Positions 1 to 10,677 of a DNA stretch of 64,000 bases are shown here, piece by piece (position 1 is the stretch's first letter; each line of letters starts with the position of its first letter). This DNA comes from Ophioceras dolichostomum (taxonomy: Eukaryota; Ascomycota; Sordariomycetes; Magnaporthales; Ophioceraceae). Both the position numbers and the translations under genes were made by a program. The notes beneath the pieces were generated by a model. It was not told the origin of the DNA, ran no database searches, and worked only from the letters and a program-made list of their open reading frames with translations. The DNA lies in contig PYST01000066.1 of NCBI GenBank assembly GCA_003049485.1, positions 1 through 64,000 of the forward strand, given 5' to 3'.

Positions 1-493
1 AGGTGCGTCCAAAGTCGAGGGGGTGGGGTGCGGGGCAGAAAAGTGTCCCGGAAGGTGGTTTGTCCCGGAAGGTGATAGATTACGTTAACGTATCGGTCGT
101 GCCCCATTTGTCCGTCCCGTTCTCAGTGTAAAGCTCATCCACTTCCCGCCTTTCTCTCCCTTATTCTCTTGTATCTACTAAAATTCCAATCACTTGGGTG
201 AAGAATACATCTCGATGGCTTTAGCGTACACTTAGTATTGAGTGGGATGTTTTTACTTGATGACCAAGGTGTCTATCTAGGTAAGGTATCTATGACTCTG
301 ACGTGCAGTCATTCCACTGTAGTCCGTGATGTGCACCTTTTTATTTTCCCTCTTGTTCATTTGGAAGCAGAGATCTTTAGGTTTTGGAAGCACTCAGAAT
401 CCAACGCAGCGAGCCGGCAAGTCAACGCATCATTTGTTTTCGCTCCACGTCTACCTCTCACTCGTACAACCGTTGTTCCTCCGACCTCACTCA
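1..493. other. intergenic, 3' flank of aspartate aminotransferase
   Basis: No gene could be supported here. The right part should hold the 3' UTR of the leftward aminotransferase gene. Short open frames have no recognisable content. Confidence 0.6.
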
Positions 494-2070
494 CTAGGTC
501 TCCCGCACGATCTTGTCGAAGGCCTTGGCGACGTACTCCACATTACGAGTATTCAGGCCAGCCATGCTGATGCGGCCGTTCTTGGTCATGTAAATGTGGA
601 AGTCGCTCCGGAGCTTGAGGACCTGGTCCTCGGAGAGCCCCGTGAAGCTGAACATGCCGATCTGGTCCGTGATGTGGTTCCACGTGCCCGGGGTGCCCAG
701 CTCCTCCAGCTTGCCGCGCAGAGCCTTCCGCATGCTGATGATGCGGCCGGACATGGTCTGCAGGTTTTCCTTCCACTCCTCGAAAAGCGCCGTGTCGTTG
801 AGAACCGTGCTCGCCACCCGGGCGCCGTAGATGGGCGGGTTGGAGATCTCGGACCGCTGCAGGATGGCCAGCTGGGAGGCGACGCGGGCGGTGGTCTCGG
901 CGGCCTCAGCTCCCGGGGCAGAGACCATGTGGAAACAGCCCGCGCGCTCGCCGTACAGACCGAAGTTCTTCGCAAACGATTGCGCGATGCAGAGCTCGAA
1001 GCCCTGCTCGATGAAATAGCGAACAGCCCAGGCATCGCGGTCCAGATCGCCAGACGCGAAGCCCTGGTAGGCGCAGTCGAAGAAGGGGAATTGCTTCTTG
1101 GCCTTCATGATCGCGGCGATTTCGCGCCATTGGTCCTGGGTGGGGTCGACACCCGTCGGGTTGTGCGCGCAGGCATGGAGCAGGATGATGGAGTGGTCGT
1201 CGGCGGCCTGGAGCTGGGCCTTGAAGCCCTCGAAGTCGAGACCCTTGGTAGTCTTGTCGAAGTAGGGGTACGTCGCCGTGGGCGTGCCGACGTTGCCGAA
1301 GATCTGATTGTGGTTCGCCCAGGTGGGGTTCGACACGTACACCTTGGCCGAAGTGTACACCTTGCGGTAGAACTTCTGGAGGAAGAGGGCGCCCAGGTGG
1401 ACGGCACCCGTGCCGGAAATAGTCTGGATCGACGTGACGCGACCTTTTGCGGGCGTGTCGGCGCCGAGCATCAGGTCGCAGGCCTTGGTCGTAAACGTGG
1501 CCAGACCGGCGATCGGGAGGTACTCATGGTTGAGGTTGGGGTCGTTGCGGATGATATCGTCGGCCTAATGCAGGCAACATTGGTCTGATCAGTAGAGCTT
1601 AAAAAAATCTCAAATCGAGCGCTCGTTCACCGGCGCTCTTGTCTTGATGTGGCCCGATTCCGGCTTGGTCCGATCATCGGAGGATGGAATGCAGGAGAAT
1701 GGTGGAGGTAGTTGCAGATGAGGGGCAACAGAGGCTCGGGATGGGGATGCGGCATCGTTTCTATTTTCACGCACCTTCTTGACCACCGGGAGAATCCAAG
1801 GCTTCGCATTGTCGTCTCGGTAGGCACCGATTCCCTATGACCAGTGTTAAAGTTCGAGAGTTAGCCACCGAGCCCTGTCCGACGCCACCACCTCAGCCCT
1901 GAGAGGGGCTTTTGCTGCACGCAATTAGGGAACCTGAAGGGTTGCCCCACCAAATCGACCTTGTCCGGGCTGTCATCGGCCCTGTATGCCCTCATCAACC
2001 CAAAGAGGGGGTCCTCAGGGGCCTGAGGGACGACCTCAGCCGAAAAGTTGGTGACAGGAGCAGCGGCCAT
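494..2070 (-). CDS. Aspartate aminotransferase, cytosolic type
   Basis: PLP-dependent transaminase that interconverts aspartate and 2-oxoglutarate with oxaloacetate and glutamate, in nitrogen metabolism and the malate-aspartate shuttle. Model: exons 2070-1951, 1834-1775 and 1564-494, both introns phase 0, giving 416 aa, the normal length for the family. The N-terminal family motif VDL-GIGAYRDDNAKPW is restored exactly across the first junction. The substrate and cofactor region shows HACAHNPTGVDPT, and the Schiff-base lysine is K259 in SFAKNFGLYGERAG. The start was chosen at MAAAPVTNF because it matches the length of cytosolic enzymes. The frame stays open upstream and offers another ATG at 2178, which would add a 36-residue Ser/Arg-rich leader. 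Function is secure; the choice of start is not. Confidence 0.93.
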
Positions 2071-3280
2071 GACTTGATTCGCGATGATGCGTATTCTGGA
2101 AGACGCAATGTTCGAGGGAGAGGTTGAGGTCTGCGGGGATGGGGAACTTCGAGTTCGAGAGGAGGAATCCACCGGCATCGTAAGAGACCTCCCCAGGTTG
2201 GTCGACCCCAGGTTCTTATTAGTCTCCGGTCGTGCGTGTGTGTCCCGCCGCGACCAAGCAGCCTGCTGCACTTGCTGCGGTCCCCCGGTCCTTCCCTCTG
2301 CTTCGTCTGACGCGGGAAATCAGTCGACTGGAGTCACCCCAGCGAATATCTGCAAGTCTGTAAGTGGCGGCTGTTACCTCCCAACGTCCTTCCGATCCCG
2401 TCCAAGCTGGCGGTGTGGTCCGATGTAATAGCCGGCGCAGCAGCAACACCAGCAAGTCGGAGCACGATTTCGACAAGCCAGCCAACAATCGACGTACGAT
2501 TAATAACGCTCTTTTTCGTCAGCCCGACCCAGAAGTAATGGATATTTACCAGACATGGATTTCACGAATTATATTTATGAAATTGGTCGGACGCTGAGGA
2601 GCTATCGGTCTGACCAGTCTGCACGGCCGGTGGCCTAATAGTCCCTTTTATTCTGCTGGTCATTTCCTTGGTGCACTGGTCCATTCGGTTCCTGCTGTTC
2701 CTGCTGTCCCAGTTGCTTTCCGTTTGCCTGGTTGTTTGGAAGACTGGACATGTGAAAGTCTATTCAAGTCTACTCGGCTTCAACGGGCCAGATTTCGGCG
2801 GAGATGCGATATCGTCCCGGTCAGCTCCCGAATCCCGAGGCAAACGGGATTCTGTTATAATCTTGAGCTTGCGCCCGTCCCAGCTATAGTCATTGATCTC
2901 GCTTCGACCTGCCTGTCATATTCAGCCCGTCGAACGGGCAACGCCGTAATTGGTCTAAAATAACGACCATAGTTGGCCTTGCCGGCACTTTCAAGCATGC
3001 ACTCCGGATTAAGAAGCTTGTTGCGACATGTATGTGGGAGGTGCAGCAGGTCTTTTGGGGTATCGACTCCAAAACTCATCCATGCACGTGCACTAGACTT
3101 GTCACCGCTCAATCCTACCTTCGAACGAACCTGTAGGCAACTCTCTCATGCTTCTCAGTTGTACAACACGAGTCTTGACAAGAGCCTGGGAGATTTTCTC
3201 GTCTATTCCCCTAATCGTGGAAGTGCGTTTGCCTCGTACGCCGTAGGCTCTGGGAAGGTAGCTTGAAAAGGTTGATGACA
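2071..3280. other. intergenic region, no gene seen
   Basis: This is the promoter side of the aminotransferase and the 3' flank of the syntaxin gene. Only short scattered open frames with no family resemblance are present. Confidence 0.55.
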
Positions 3281-4597
3281 TCATATCAATAAATCCCAGA
3301 CTATCAAAAAGAGGCACAGCCCGCTTGCTGCAAAAAAGGTGTATCTCGCGGTGCTTGGTCTTTGTGTGGCCTTCTTGAGTTGTTTGTTTCCCCCGCCAAC
3401 GTTCTCTTCGGTGAAAAAAGAGTCCGAGACTAGTTTGTCGATGTTGGCAGACTGCGTAGCCAGGCTATTCACCAGCACACTCTGTAGTTCCGATATCTCG
3501 AGGAGAGATTTCTCTGCTGCCCTGTTGCGAAAAGTCAGCGCTTGGATCGGGACAAAGCAGTTTGTTTAGAACCATATGTAGACGAGGAGAGTAGCGTAGA
3601 ATAAGCCAGGGGGCAGCATACATGACTTTGTCGAGGGTTCCCTCGTAGTATTTCATCATGTCCTGGGCACCCTCTTCGAACATCTGCAGCTGTTCGGGAG
3701 TCAAATCGTCTACCACGGGCCGCCGCTTCTCCCTCTCCTCTTCGCGGAGAGGAACGTGTGGGTGCTTCTTGACCGAGCCGCTACTAAGAGAACCCGACCG
3801 TTCGAGGAGTCCACGATGGCCCGCGGCCTGGTCCGAACGATGGGCCGCCGCTGGCTGGAATGCGGGAGGAGCCGAAGCCAACGTGCTGCGGTTTTTCTCA
3901 ACCTCGCGCGTCAGCCTCGTCTCCATCATGACCTGCTGCGTCTGCAGGCAGAGCTGCAGCCTCTGGCGGAGGAACCACAGCACGCTCTCACGATGTGTGC
4001 TGAGAGCCTTCGCCCTTTCCTCCGCCTGTAGATGTTCCTTGCTCTTCCCGGAGCCTCCAAGGCCCAGTCCACCGCCGGCATCAGCTGCCCAAGATCCCAA
4101 CACGCCTAGCCCCCTAGAGTATTTTCTCCGGATCAGCTCCAGCTCGGTCTCGCGCCGGAGCTCCTCGCCCTCGGAGAGAGCGCGAATCGAGGCGTTCAGC
4201 TCGCGCAGCATCTGCTTGGCGTTGGCGTCGATCTCTTCGCGCTGTCGATCTGTCAAGTGTCTCTGGCTTTCGTTGGCGGCTCTGTGTTGGTGTTGAGCGC
4301 GGAGGTGCGATTTTCGCTGCGGCGCCGTGGACAGGTAGGCCTGACGGACATCTTTGAGATGGGTGTGGAGGGAGAGAATATGTGAATTCTAGCAATTGCG
4401 CAGTGGGAGGACGTCAGTGAGTGGCCTTCTTTCCCAGCATTCGCGATTTCTTCCCGTTCCTTGCCGTGCGAAGCACTCACAATGCGGTATGCCTCCTTGA
4501 GAAACTCGTCGATCCTGTCGAGACTGAAGCTCCTCTTTGTGGGCGGCGCCTCGTGCTTTTTCAGGAGTCCATCAAAAGTAGCTGTGAGGTCGAGCAT
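3281..4597 (-). CDS. Syntaxin-18/Ufe1-type ER SNARE
   Basis: A Qa-SNARE of the ER membrane that receives COPI vesicles returning from the Golgi. Exons are 4597-4481, 4388-3622 and 3521-3281, with phases that close correctly to give 374 aa. The N-terminus (MLDLTATFDGLL, then PPTKRSFSLDRIDEFLKEAY and, after the intron, NSHILSLHTHLKDVRQAYLS) is the syntaxin-18 N-terminal domain. The middle is polar and low in complexity. The last about 80 residues hold the SNARE heptads (LLEISELQSVLVNSLATQSANI) and a single C-terminal membrane anchor (FFAASGLCLFLIVWDLLI), which makes it tail-anchored. Identification rests on the N-domain, SNARE and anchor order. Confidence 0.88.
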
Positions 4598-5158
4598 GGT
4601 AATAGATGAGGCAGCGGCAATCTGCCCACCCACCCCAAGTATGAGGAAAGGCACAAAGGAAGGTTGAATGCGAAACCTCTTATGAAAGATTAGCATCCAG
4701 CATCTGGAGAGGCCAGCAAGACGGCAATACTTGTTTGGAGCTGAAAGCTACTCGCCTGTGGCTGGTTGGCGACGTCACCGCCACAGCGCAACGGCGCAAA
4801 TTTACTGGCCCACCCCAGGGTGTGGCGCTATTTTGGGACTTATAACATCGTGCAATTATTTGCTCAGGACGAGGCTGCCAGACTGTACCCGCAGGCGTAA
4901 ATATGCGAGGGCTTCTACCTTTATTCACCGTGCTATAGGAAATTTTATTAATTTAAGTCCTTCGTCTCCACGACGGACACCGGGTTCCGGAAAAGGGAGA
5001 ACACAGTCTGGCCCCTCGAAGATCTCTACGACATTATCAGCCCTACGGACGAACCGAGGAGGAGTGGGGAAATCATGGGATAAGTGGCCATAATGTTGAG
5101 TTCCGGGCCTCGGTCGTAGAGCAAGCGTGTTTATCTCCTCATCAAGGCAGGCACTTAT
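4598..5158. other. intergenic region, no gene seen
   Basis: 5' flank of the syntaxin gene and 3' flank of the decayed gene to its right. No conserved open frame was found. Confidence 0.5.
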
Positions 5159-7050
5159 CTAATAAAAACTGTCACGCCAGTGCCTCACCGTCCGCGCGAT
5201 CCACGGCGCTACGTCGACGTTCCGCCTAGCGACAGTAGACCGCCCGTCCCCTTCTGGAGCGGCGCTCTCATCGTCTGATTCGTCGAGATTGTCGATCCAC
5301 TCGTGCTTGCGGATCTCCCTTTCCGCGACCGGGAAGCCGTCCGTTTCCCGTAGCCACATGAATATGCCGCGGTTGCGCTCTCGGAACTGTCGTTTTCGCG
5401 GTCCATATGGCCGTAGTCGACCGGGACCTCGCTGTCATTTGCCATCTCCTGTCCGGCATCCCATTGGTTCGGGATCATCTCTCCCAGCGGCGCCAGAGGA
5501 CCCTGGAGAGCAGTAGTAGCAGGCGCCCCATCTCGACAGTCCCATGTCCAGCCCGAATAGTAGAGCCCGTGACTACTATAGCAGCGAGAATGCTCCCGTG
5601 CCTCCAGGGTACAGTTCGCAATGGCCGTGACACCAAACGGCTCAAAGGGTACGATGGGAGGATGTGCGTGATCCATGGACTGAGACAGGGACATCAGCCG
5701 ACATTCGTCTGCGCGGCGTATCGCTTCTTCAGCCGGCGGAAGGTCTCTGACGGGTTCCTGAATGAAGGACATAAGCGTATCGGTCCACCCAGCAAGGGTT
5801 AGATCGATAGGGTAGAACAGGGCACGCATCCCATGTAGGATGAACTCGTGTATACCGAGAAGCGCGGCGCCCAGCCAAAGGAAGCCGATCTTAGGTTTTC
5901 GAGCCATGAGGGCACCGGTGAGGACCTGCAGGTCGGCTTTGGCCTGACCCGAACCAAGAACTGCGAAGGTTCCCTGGATCCAGGCACCGCAGGCGTTGCA
6001 GGGTATGCCCGGCCTAAAGACAGCACAACCCAAGAGCGATTGGATGAAATTATTGCAGTTCAGCGTGAGCAGCCTATCCAGCTGTCGAATGCCGTCGCCC
6101 CACGGTGTAATCCGTCGGACCGGACTGGCGATCGGCTTGGCGGTCGGCTTGCTGCTGCTGTCCAAGGACGACGGTTGGGGAGCAGGCAGGCGGATTTTCC
6201 ACTTGATGCGACCCGCTGAGGGCAGTATCAACGCTGCAGCAAAAGGCCGCCCGGCTCTGGTCCTCGACTCCATGATGCGCCGAGTACTCGGAAATGTAGG
6301 AGGCGGCAACCGAAAAGGAAGGGGGCAGGTGGGATAGAGGCACCTCTGTTGTGGACCCTCGTGAGAGCACAAAGTACTTGTCCGCGTGGACGAGGGAAGT
6401 CGACCACGGAGCTAGTAGAAGATCACCATTGTGGCGTATGCCCGTGGTCCACCCTTGATTCGGAGCGACGACAGCATCCCACCAACTCGCGGCGCGGTCT
6501 GAGGCCGGCCCAAGATCGACAGGGACGCCTCCGCTGCGCCTGTTTGTGTCTGGCGTGCCTGCTTGCTTCCAGACAGCATTGTTGTCCGTGTACTCAAGAG
6601 TGATAGCGCCTGGGATAATCTCGGCCCATCGCGCGGACAGAACGTAGGCCCACGCAAGTGTTAATATGCAGATGTGATTGCCTTGGGCACTAAACCAGGT
6701 TGGAAGCCGTTCAGGCGAAGGCCCGACAGAAACGGGTATGAGGCGGCGTGCTGTGACAGGCAGGGAGTAAGTTCTTTGAAAGGACGGAAGATCGCAGCCG
6801 CTATTGTCACTGCTATTGCCATTGCCTGCTTGCCATTTGGACATCCCAGTCGCGTGGAAATTGTAGCCCGGCTTCAGGTCCAGCCCGTCGTGAAGGTATG
6901 GATGTTTGTGGAAGGCATGCTCAAATTCCACAAGATCGGCGGGGAATCCACGACGAGCGACTGCCTCCCATTACAGCTTTGCCATGTCCTGTACCCTCGG
7001 GCGTAGTAGCGTCTGGATGTTTCGGTACTTGGCCGAATAGCGTCATCCAT
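5159..7050 (-). pseudogene. Decayed conserved fungal protein of unknown function
   Basis: Coherent protein sequence runs along the whole minus-strand span but changes frame. Reading leftwards from an ATG at 7050, the frame shifts within the first few codons. Coding text then reads AKYRNIQTLLRPRVQDMAKL, a TAA stop at 6973-6971, and WEAVARRGFPADLVEFEHAF onward. A second shift lies at the T-run 6244-6241, where removing one T joins EDQSRAAF to AAALILPSAGRIKWKI. A third lies near 5372, joining SSESAT to RGIFMWLRETDGFPVAEREI, and the protein ends at 5159. The text resembles a large family of fungal proteins recognised from memory by motifs such as WWDAVVAPNQGW, LAPWSTSL, CNACGAWIQGTFAVL and EHEWIDNL-like endings; its function is unknown. 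Four lesions beside intact neighbours favour a pseudogene over sequencing error. An alternative is a gene with unusual splicing, but no GT-AG pair explains the shifts. Confidence 0.7.
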
Positions 7051-7989
7051 CGGGCCGTAGACGGTTCATTTCGATTCTTTAAGCAGTTCAGGACTCGGGT
7101 GTCAAAAGTAGGACAAAGAAACAGGGATACGCACAAGGCTTGGCGATTCAGCAGGTGGAGTTCTGGGTTGAATTTGACTTCATGTTATTCCCGACTCGAG
7201 ACGTAACAAACAAACAGCCATCTCTTGATCCCATAATCCGTTGATGAGGACGATTGCTATCTCGAACCTCTCCGCTGCGCAGCGAGCGTTAATCAATGCA
7301 ATGGCGTCCTTCACAGACCAGTTCACAGACCCGGCCGTATGGACTCGCAGTGTCGACGAGCCTGCTCGTCGCAGACCTCACATCGGCAGGCTGACCAAGT
7401 CCCCTCCCCTGATGGTTTGAAATCGGGGGACGCCTAATGAGTTCCGAAGAACAGCTAACCCCCCACAACTCTCGCCGATGTCGCTTGAAGGTCCCGAGCA
7501 CTGTGAAGGCTTTCGAATGGGATCAGATGGCGCCGATTCCTATTCCACTCTACTGCAGAGTGCAAGGTTTCACTCCTGGGACTCATGTGTCATCACCCTC
7601 GTCTACTGGCAAGGTTTTGCCGGCCGCCTCGAGGCCTCGAGGTAGGGTCGGCGCTTTGCCGATCGGAGCACAGTTTCCTTGATCGTTTCCGGAAATAGAC
7701 CACGGCACACGAGCCCTCCGCTGGAGGAGAAGGCGCTATCGCGGCATCGCAACCCAGCGTGCAGGCAAGGTGGGTGCTGCTCGCTCTCTTCTCGGTCATA
7801 TCACCAGCGGATCCACCATTGTTGGCCCGGCCATGATTGTGGCATTTTCCACTGGAGGAAGGATGGAGAGAGGGGGGGCGAACTGTCCCCCTCTTCATCG
7901 CTGTTTTCCATTTCTTCTCTTGCCATGCCCGTATTGTCTGTCTGTCCCTCGGCCCCTTATAATCCATTCCACTCTGATCAGACTTCAGA
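7051..7989. other. intergenic / upstream region of the MFS gene
   Basis: No gene could be supported. A TATA-like TTATAAT lies at about 7958, some 30 bp before the transporter ATG. Confidence 0.5.
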
Positions 7990-9654
7990 ATGGGATCGAA
8001 CTACCCGGCTCCTATAGCCCCGGCCGGAGAGGAAGATGTCATTCCCAGGACCTCCAAGACCCCGGCCCCCACTCCGGGAGCCACCGGGGAATCTACCGGT
8101 GTTCTCGGCAGCGGGACCGGATCCTCAAGTGAAAGAAGAACCGAATTAGAGCACCCTCAAGGCTCAAACGATGGAGGCGAGGCTGGCCTCGAGCCACTGG
8201 ACAACGTCCCTAGAGGTCCGGCCTATAGTGTCTTCCCAAAGTCGACGAAGAGATGGATCATTGGGATGGTCTCCATCTCGAGTTTTGTCTCGCCAATGAC
8301 TGCCAATATTTACTTCCCGGCCTTGAACCCCATAGCCAAAGACTTGGGAGTATCAACCGGGCTCATCAACCTCACCCTCACGACCTATATGATCCTCCAG
8401 GGGATATCTCCGACCATTTTCGGCGACTTCGGCGACATGGCGGGCAGGAGGCCCGCCTTCATCATCGCTTTCTCCATCTACATCGCCGCCAACATCGGAC
8501 TCGCTTTACAGAACCACTACGCCGCCCTCATGGCGTTGCGGTGTCTCCAAAGCGCCGGAAGCAGTGGCACGCTCGCCCTGGGCTTTGCCGTCGTCGCGGA
8601 CGTCGCTGTCAGCGGGGAAAGGGGCAAGTACATGGGTATAGTCACCGCGGGTGTACAGATCGGACCTGCGATCAGCCCTGTACTGGGCGGGATTCTCTCC
8701 CAGTACCTGAGTTGGAGGGCGATATTTTGGTTCTGCGCCATATTTACCGTGGTTTGGCTGATTCCATACGCCCTGTCGGTTCCTGAGACCTCACGGAAAG
8801 TGGTTGGGAACGGCTCCATCCCGGCGCAGGGCTGGAACATGACTCTGATCGAGTACGCAAAATCGCGAAGGAAACGACCGACTGACCGAGCACCCGCTCC
8901 GAAGCAAAAGTTCTACTGGCCCAATCCCTTCAAGACCCTTCTCGTCGTTTTTCAGAAGGACCTTGGGCTCATCCTAGGGTACAACTCCCTGCTGTATCTC
9001 GTCTTCATGGTCGTCATCGCCACCTTGTCCACCGAGTTCGCTAGCATTTATGGCCTCGATGACTTGCAGATAGGGCTCTGCTACCTCCCCTACGGTGTAG
9101 GCTGCTTCTTCACGGCCATTGCGAACGGCTACGTTCTTGACTGGAACTACCGCCGGATCGCTCGCAGGATCGGGTTCAAGATCGACATGAAGCGGGGAGA
9201 CGACCTCTCTAAGTTCCCCATCGAGAAGGCACGGATCCAACCTGCCATCCCGTTGCTCATCATCGGCATCTGTTCCACGATCGGATACGGGTGGGCAATG
9301 GAGACCGAGGCGAGCTTGCCAGTTCCACTCGTGCTTTGCTTCGTCATTGGAGTCTGCATTAACGGATCTTTTGGGCTGATGAACACGCTGATAGTCGATC
9401 TATACCCAGACGCCCCGGCCACGGCCACGGCTGCCAACAATCTCATCCGATGTTCGATGGGTGCTATTGTTATGTCATTCACTGACAATATGCTTCGGGG
9501 CTTCGGGAGGGGCTGGTTCTATACCTTCTGGGCTTTGTTGTGCCTGGTGCTCTCCCCGGTACTCTGGGTCATCATACGATGGGGCCCAGGATGGAGGGAG
9601 GAGCGGCGGCTGCGGAAGATAAAGGAGAAAGAAAAGGAGGACGCCGAAGGTTAA
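7990..9654 (+). CDS. MFS transporter, DHA1 (Qdr-like) family
   Basis: Single-exon gene of 554 aa. After a polar Pro/Gly/Ser-rich N-terminus of about 80 residues come 12 predicted membrane segments in the 6+6 arrangement with a long central loop (about residues 265-320). The MFS motif A appears as GDFGDMAGRRP between segments 2 and 3, and the segment-5 motif G-x-x-x-GP-x-x-G is visible in GVQIGPAISPVLGG. This pattern is typical of the fungal DHA1 proton antiporters that export drugs, polyamines or organic acids at the plasma membrane. The substrate cannot be inferred. It stands alone between a decayed gene and an F-box gene, with no biosynthetic genes nearby. Confidence 0.87.
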   Translation: MGSNYPAPIAPAGEEDVIPRTSKTPAPTPGATGESTGVLGSGTGSSSERRTELEHPQGSNDGGEAGLEPLDNVPRGPAYSVFPKSTKRWIIGMVSISSFVSPMTANIYFPALNPIAKDLGVSTGLINLTLTTYMILQGISPTIFGDFGDMAGRRPAFIIAFSIYIAANIGLALQNHYAALMALRCLQSAGSSGTLALGFAVVADVAVSGERGKYMGIVTAGVQIGPAISPVLGGILSQYLSWRAIFWFCAIFTVVWLIPYALSVPETSRKVVGNGSIPAQGWNMTLIEYAKSRRKRPTDRAPAPKQKFYWPNPFKTLLVVFQKDLGLILGYNSLLYLVFMVVIATLSTEFASIYGLDDLQIGLCYLPYGVGCFFTAIANGYVLDWNYRRIARRIGFKIDMKRGDDLSKFPIEKARIQPAIPLLIIGICSTIGYGWAMETEASLPVPLVLCFVIGVCINGSFGLMNTLIVDLYPDAPATATAANNLIRCSMGAIVMSFTDNMLRGFGRGWFYTFWALLCLVLSPVLWVIIRWGPGWREERRLRKIKEKEKEDAEG

Positions 9655-10677
9655 CGGAAGGATCCGTTCTCCTTCTCATCGAGCATTCCTTGGCACGCGA
9701 GGTTTCTCATGCCATATGCTGCATCACACGACATGCATGCGGGTTCCTGTTGGTCGAGCCCCCGCTCAGCTCCCATTCATAGGTCCCACTGATAGGTCCC
9801 AGGTACCTTGAGAATCACAAGCCTTGATTCTAGGGCAGCATGTGAATCGATAGGCGTCGGGAAGTCCACGTTCTGCTCCTGCCGCGGGGTTTTAAAGGCT
9901 GTTGGTGTGTAAACTTCTGGTGCATATAGAAAAGTGGTACATACCTAAGGTACCTAGCCGCAGCGGGACAGACGATTGTGATTTAGGCCTTGGGGGCTAG
10001 GGGCTAGGGGGCTATGAAGCAGATAGAATTGCAAATCGGCTGGCGATTGTTATTACTTTAATACTCCGTACCACAGAGTGTGTAGGCGGAAGAACAAATG
10101 GGGTTCTTCGGATATTTTACACGGGTGGCCACGGCTCAGCAAGTGGTTCACAAACACCGGTTTCGGCGCGTGTCCGTGTTTAGTGGTGAGGTATTCCGTA
10201 ATGGAAGCGTGGGACATCGCATGGGAGAGCTGAAAGCCACTGCTAACTTCAATTTATTGTGGCAAGCTCAGCTCCATTTCCCGGCCGCCTCCATCCCTTC
10301 TTTCAAGGCTTCATGGATCCCATATAAGGTTTAGCGCGGATTGGAAGGGACCCCACTTTGACCAGTCAGACCAGGGGCACCCCGCATCTGGACCTACGAT
10401 AGATAAGGGAGAACCTCCGCCCTCCACCACTGGCAACACTCGCCCACCACCTTGAGCACCTCGAGACCCTCCCGCCCTGGACAAGCTCACTGATCCCGGG
10501 GGCTAACTCCCGCCCGTGCTTCCCGCCCAGGCGCCCAACCCAAGCTCTCCCGAGCCTGATCGACGGAGAGAGACCATTGAGATTTCCCTCATCTCTTGTC
10601 CCCCTGTGCACACTTGTATATCATCATAAGCAACCGTAGGCGACCACAGCACGGTGACGGTGCTTTTGGCCGTCACC
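9655..10677. other. intergenic region, no gene seen
   Basis: Between the MFS and F-box genes. A short imperfect repeat of GGGGCTA lies near 9990-10013. No conserved open frame was found. Confidence 0.5.

Noticed and set aside
326..1588. 420-codon plus-strand open frame opposite the aspartate aminotransferase
   Set aside because: Exactly antisense to a clear enzyme gene; such frames arise from GC-rich third positions. No domain or start context supports it.
9985..10015. GGGGCTA repeats as an interstitial telomere-like array
   Set aside because: Only about three imperfect units that do not match TTAGGG; too short to support.
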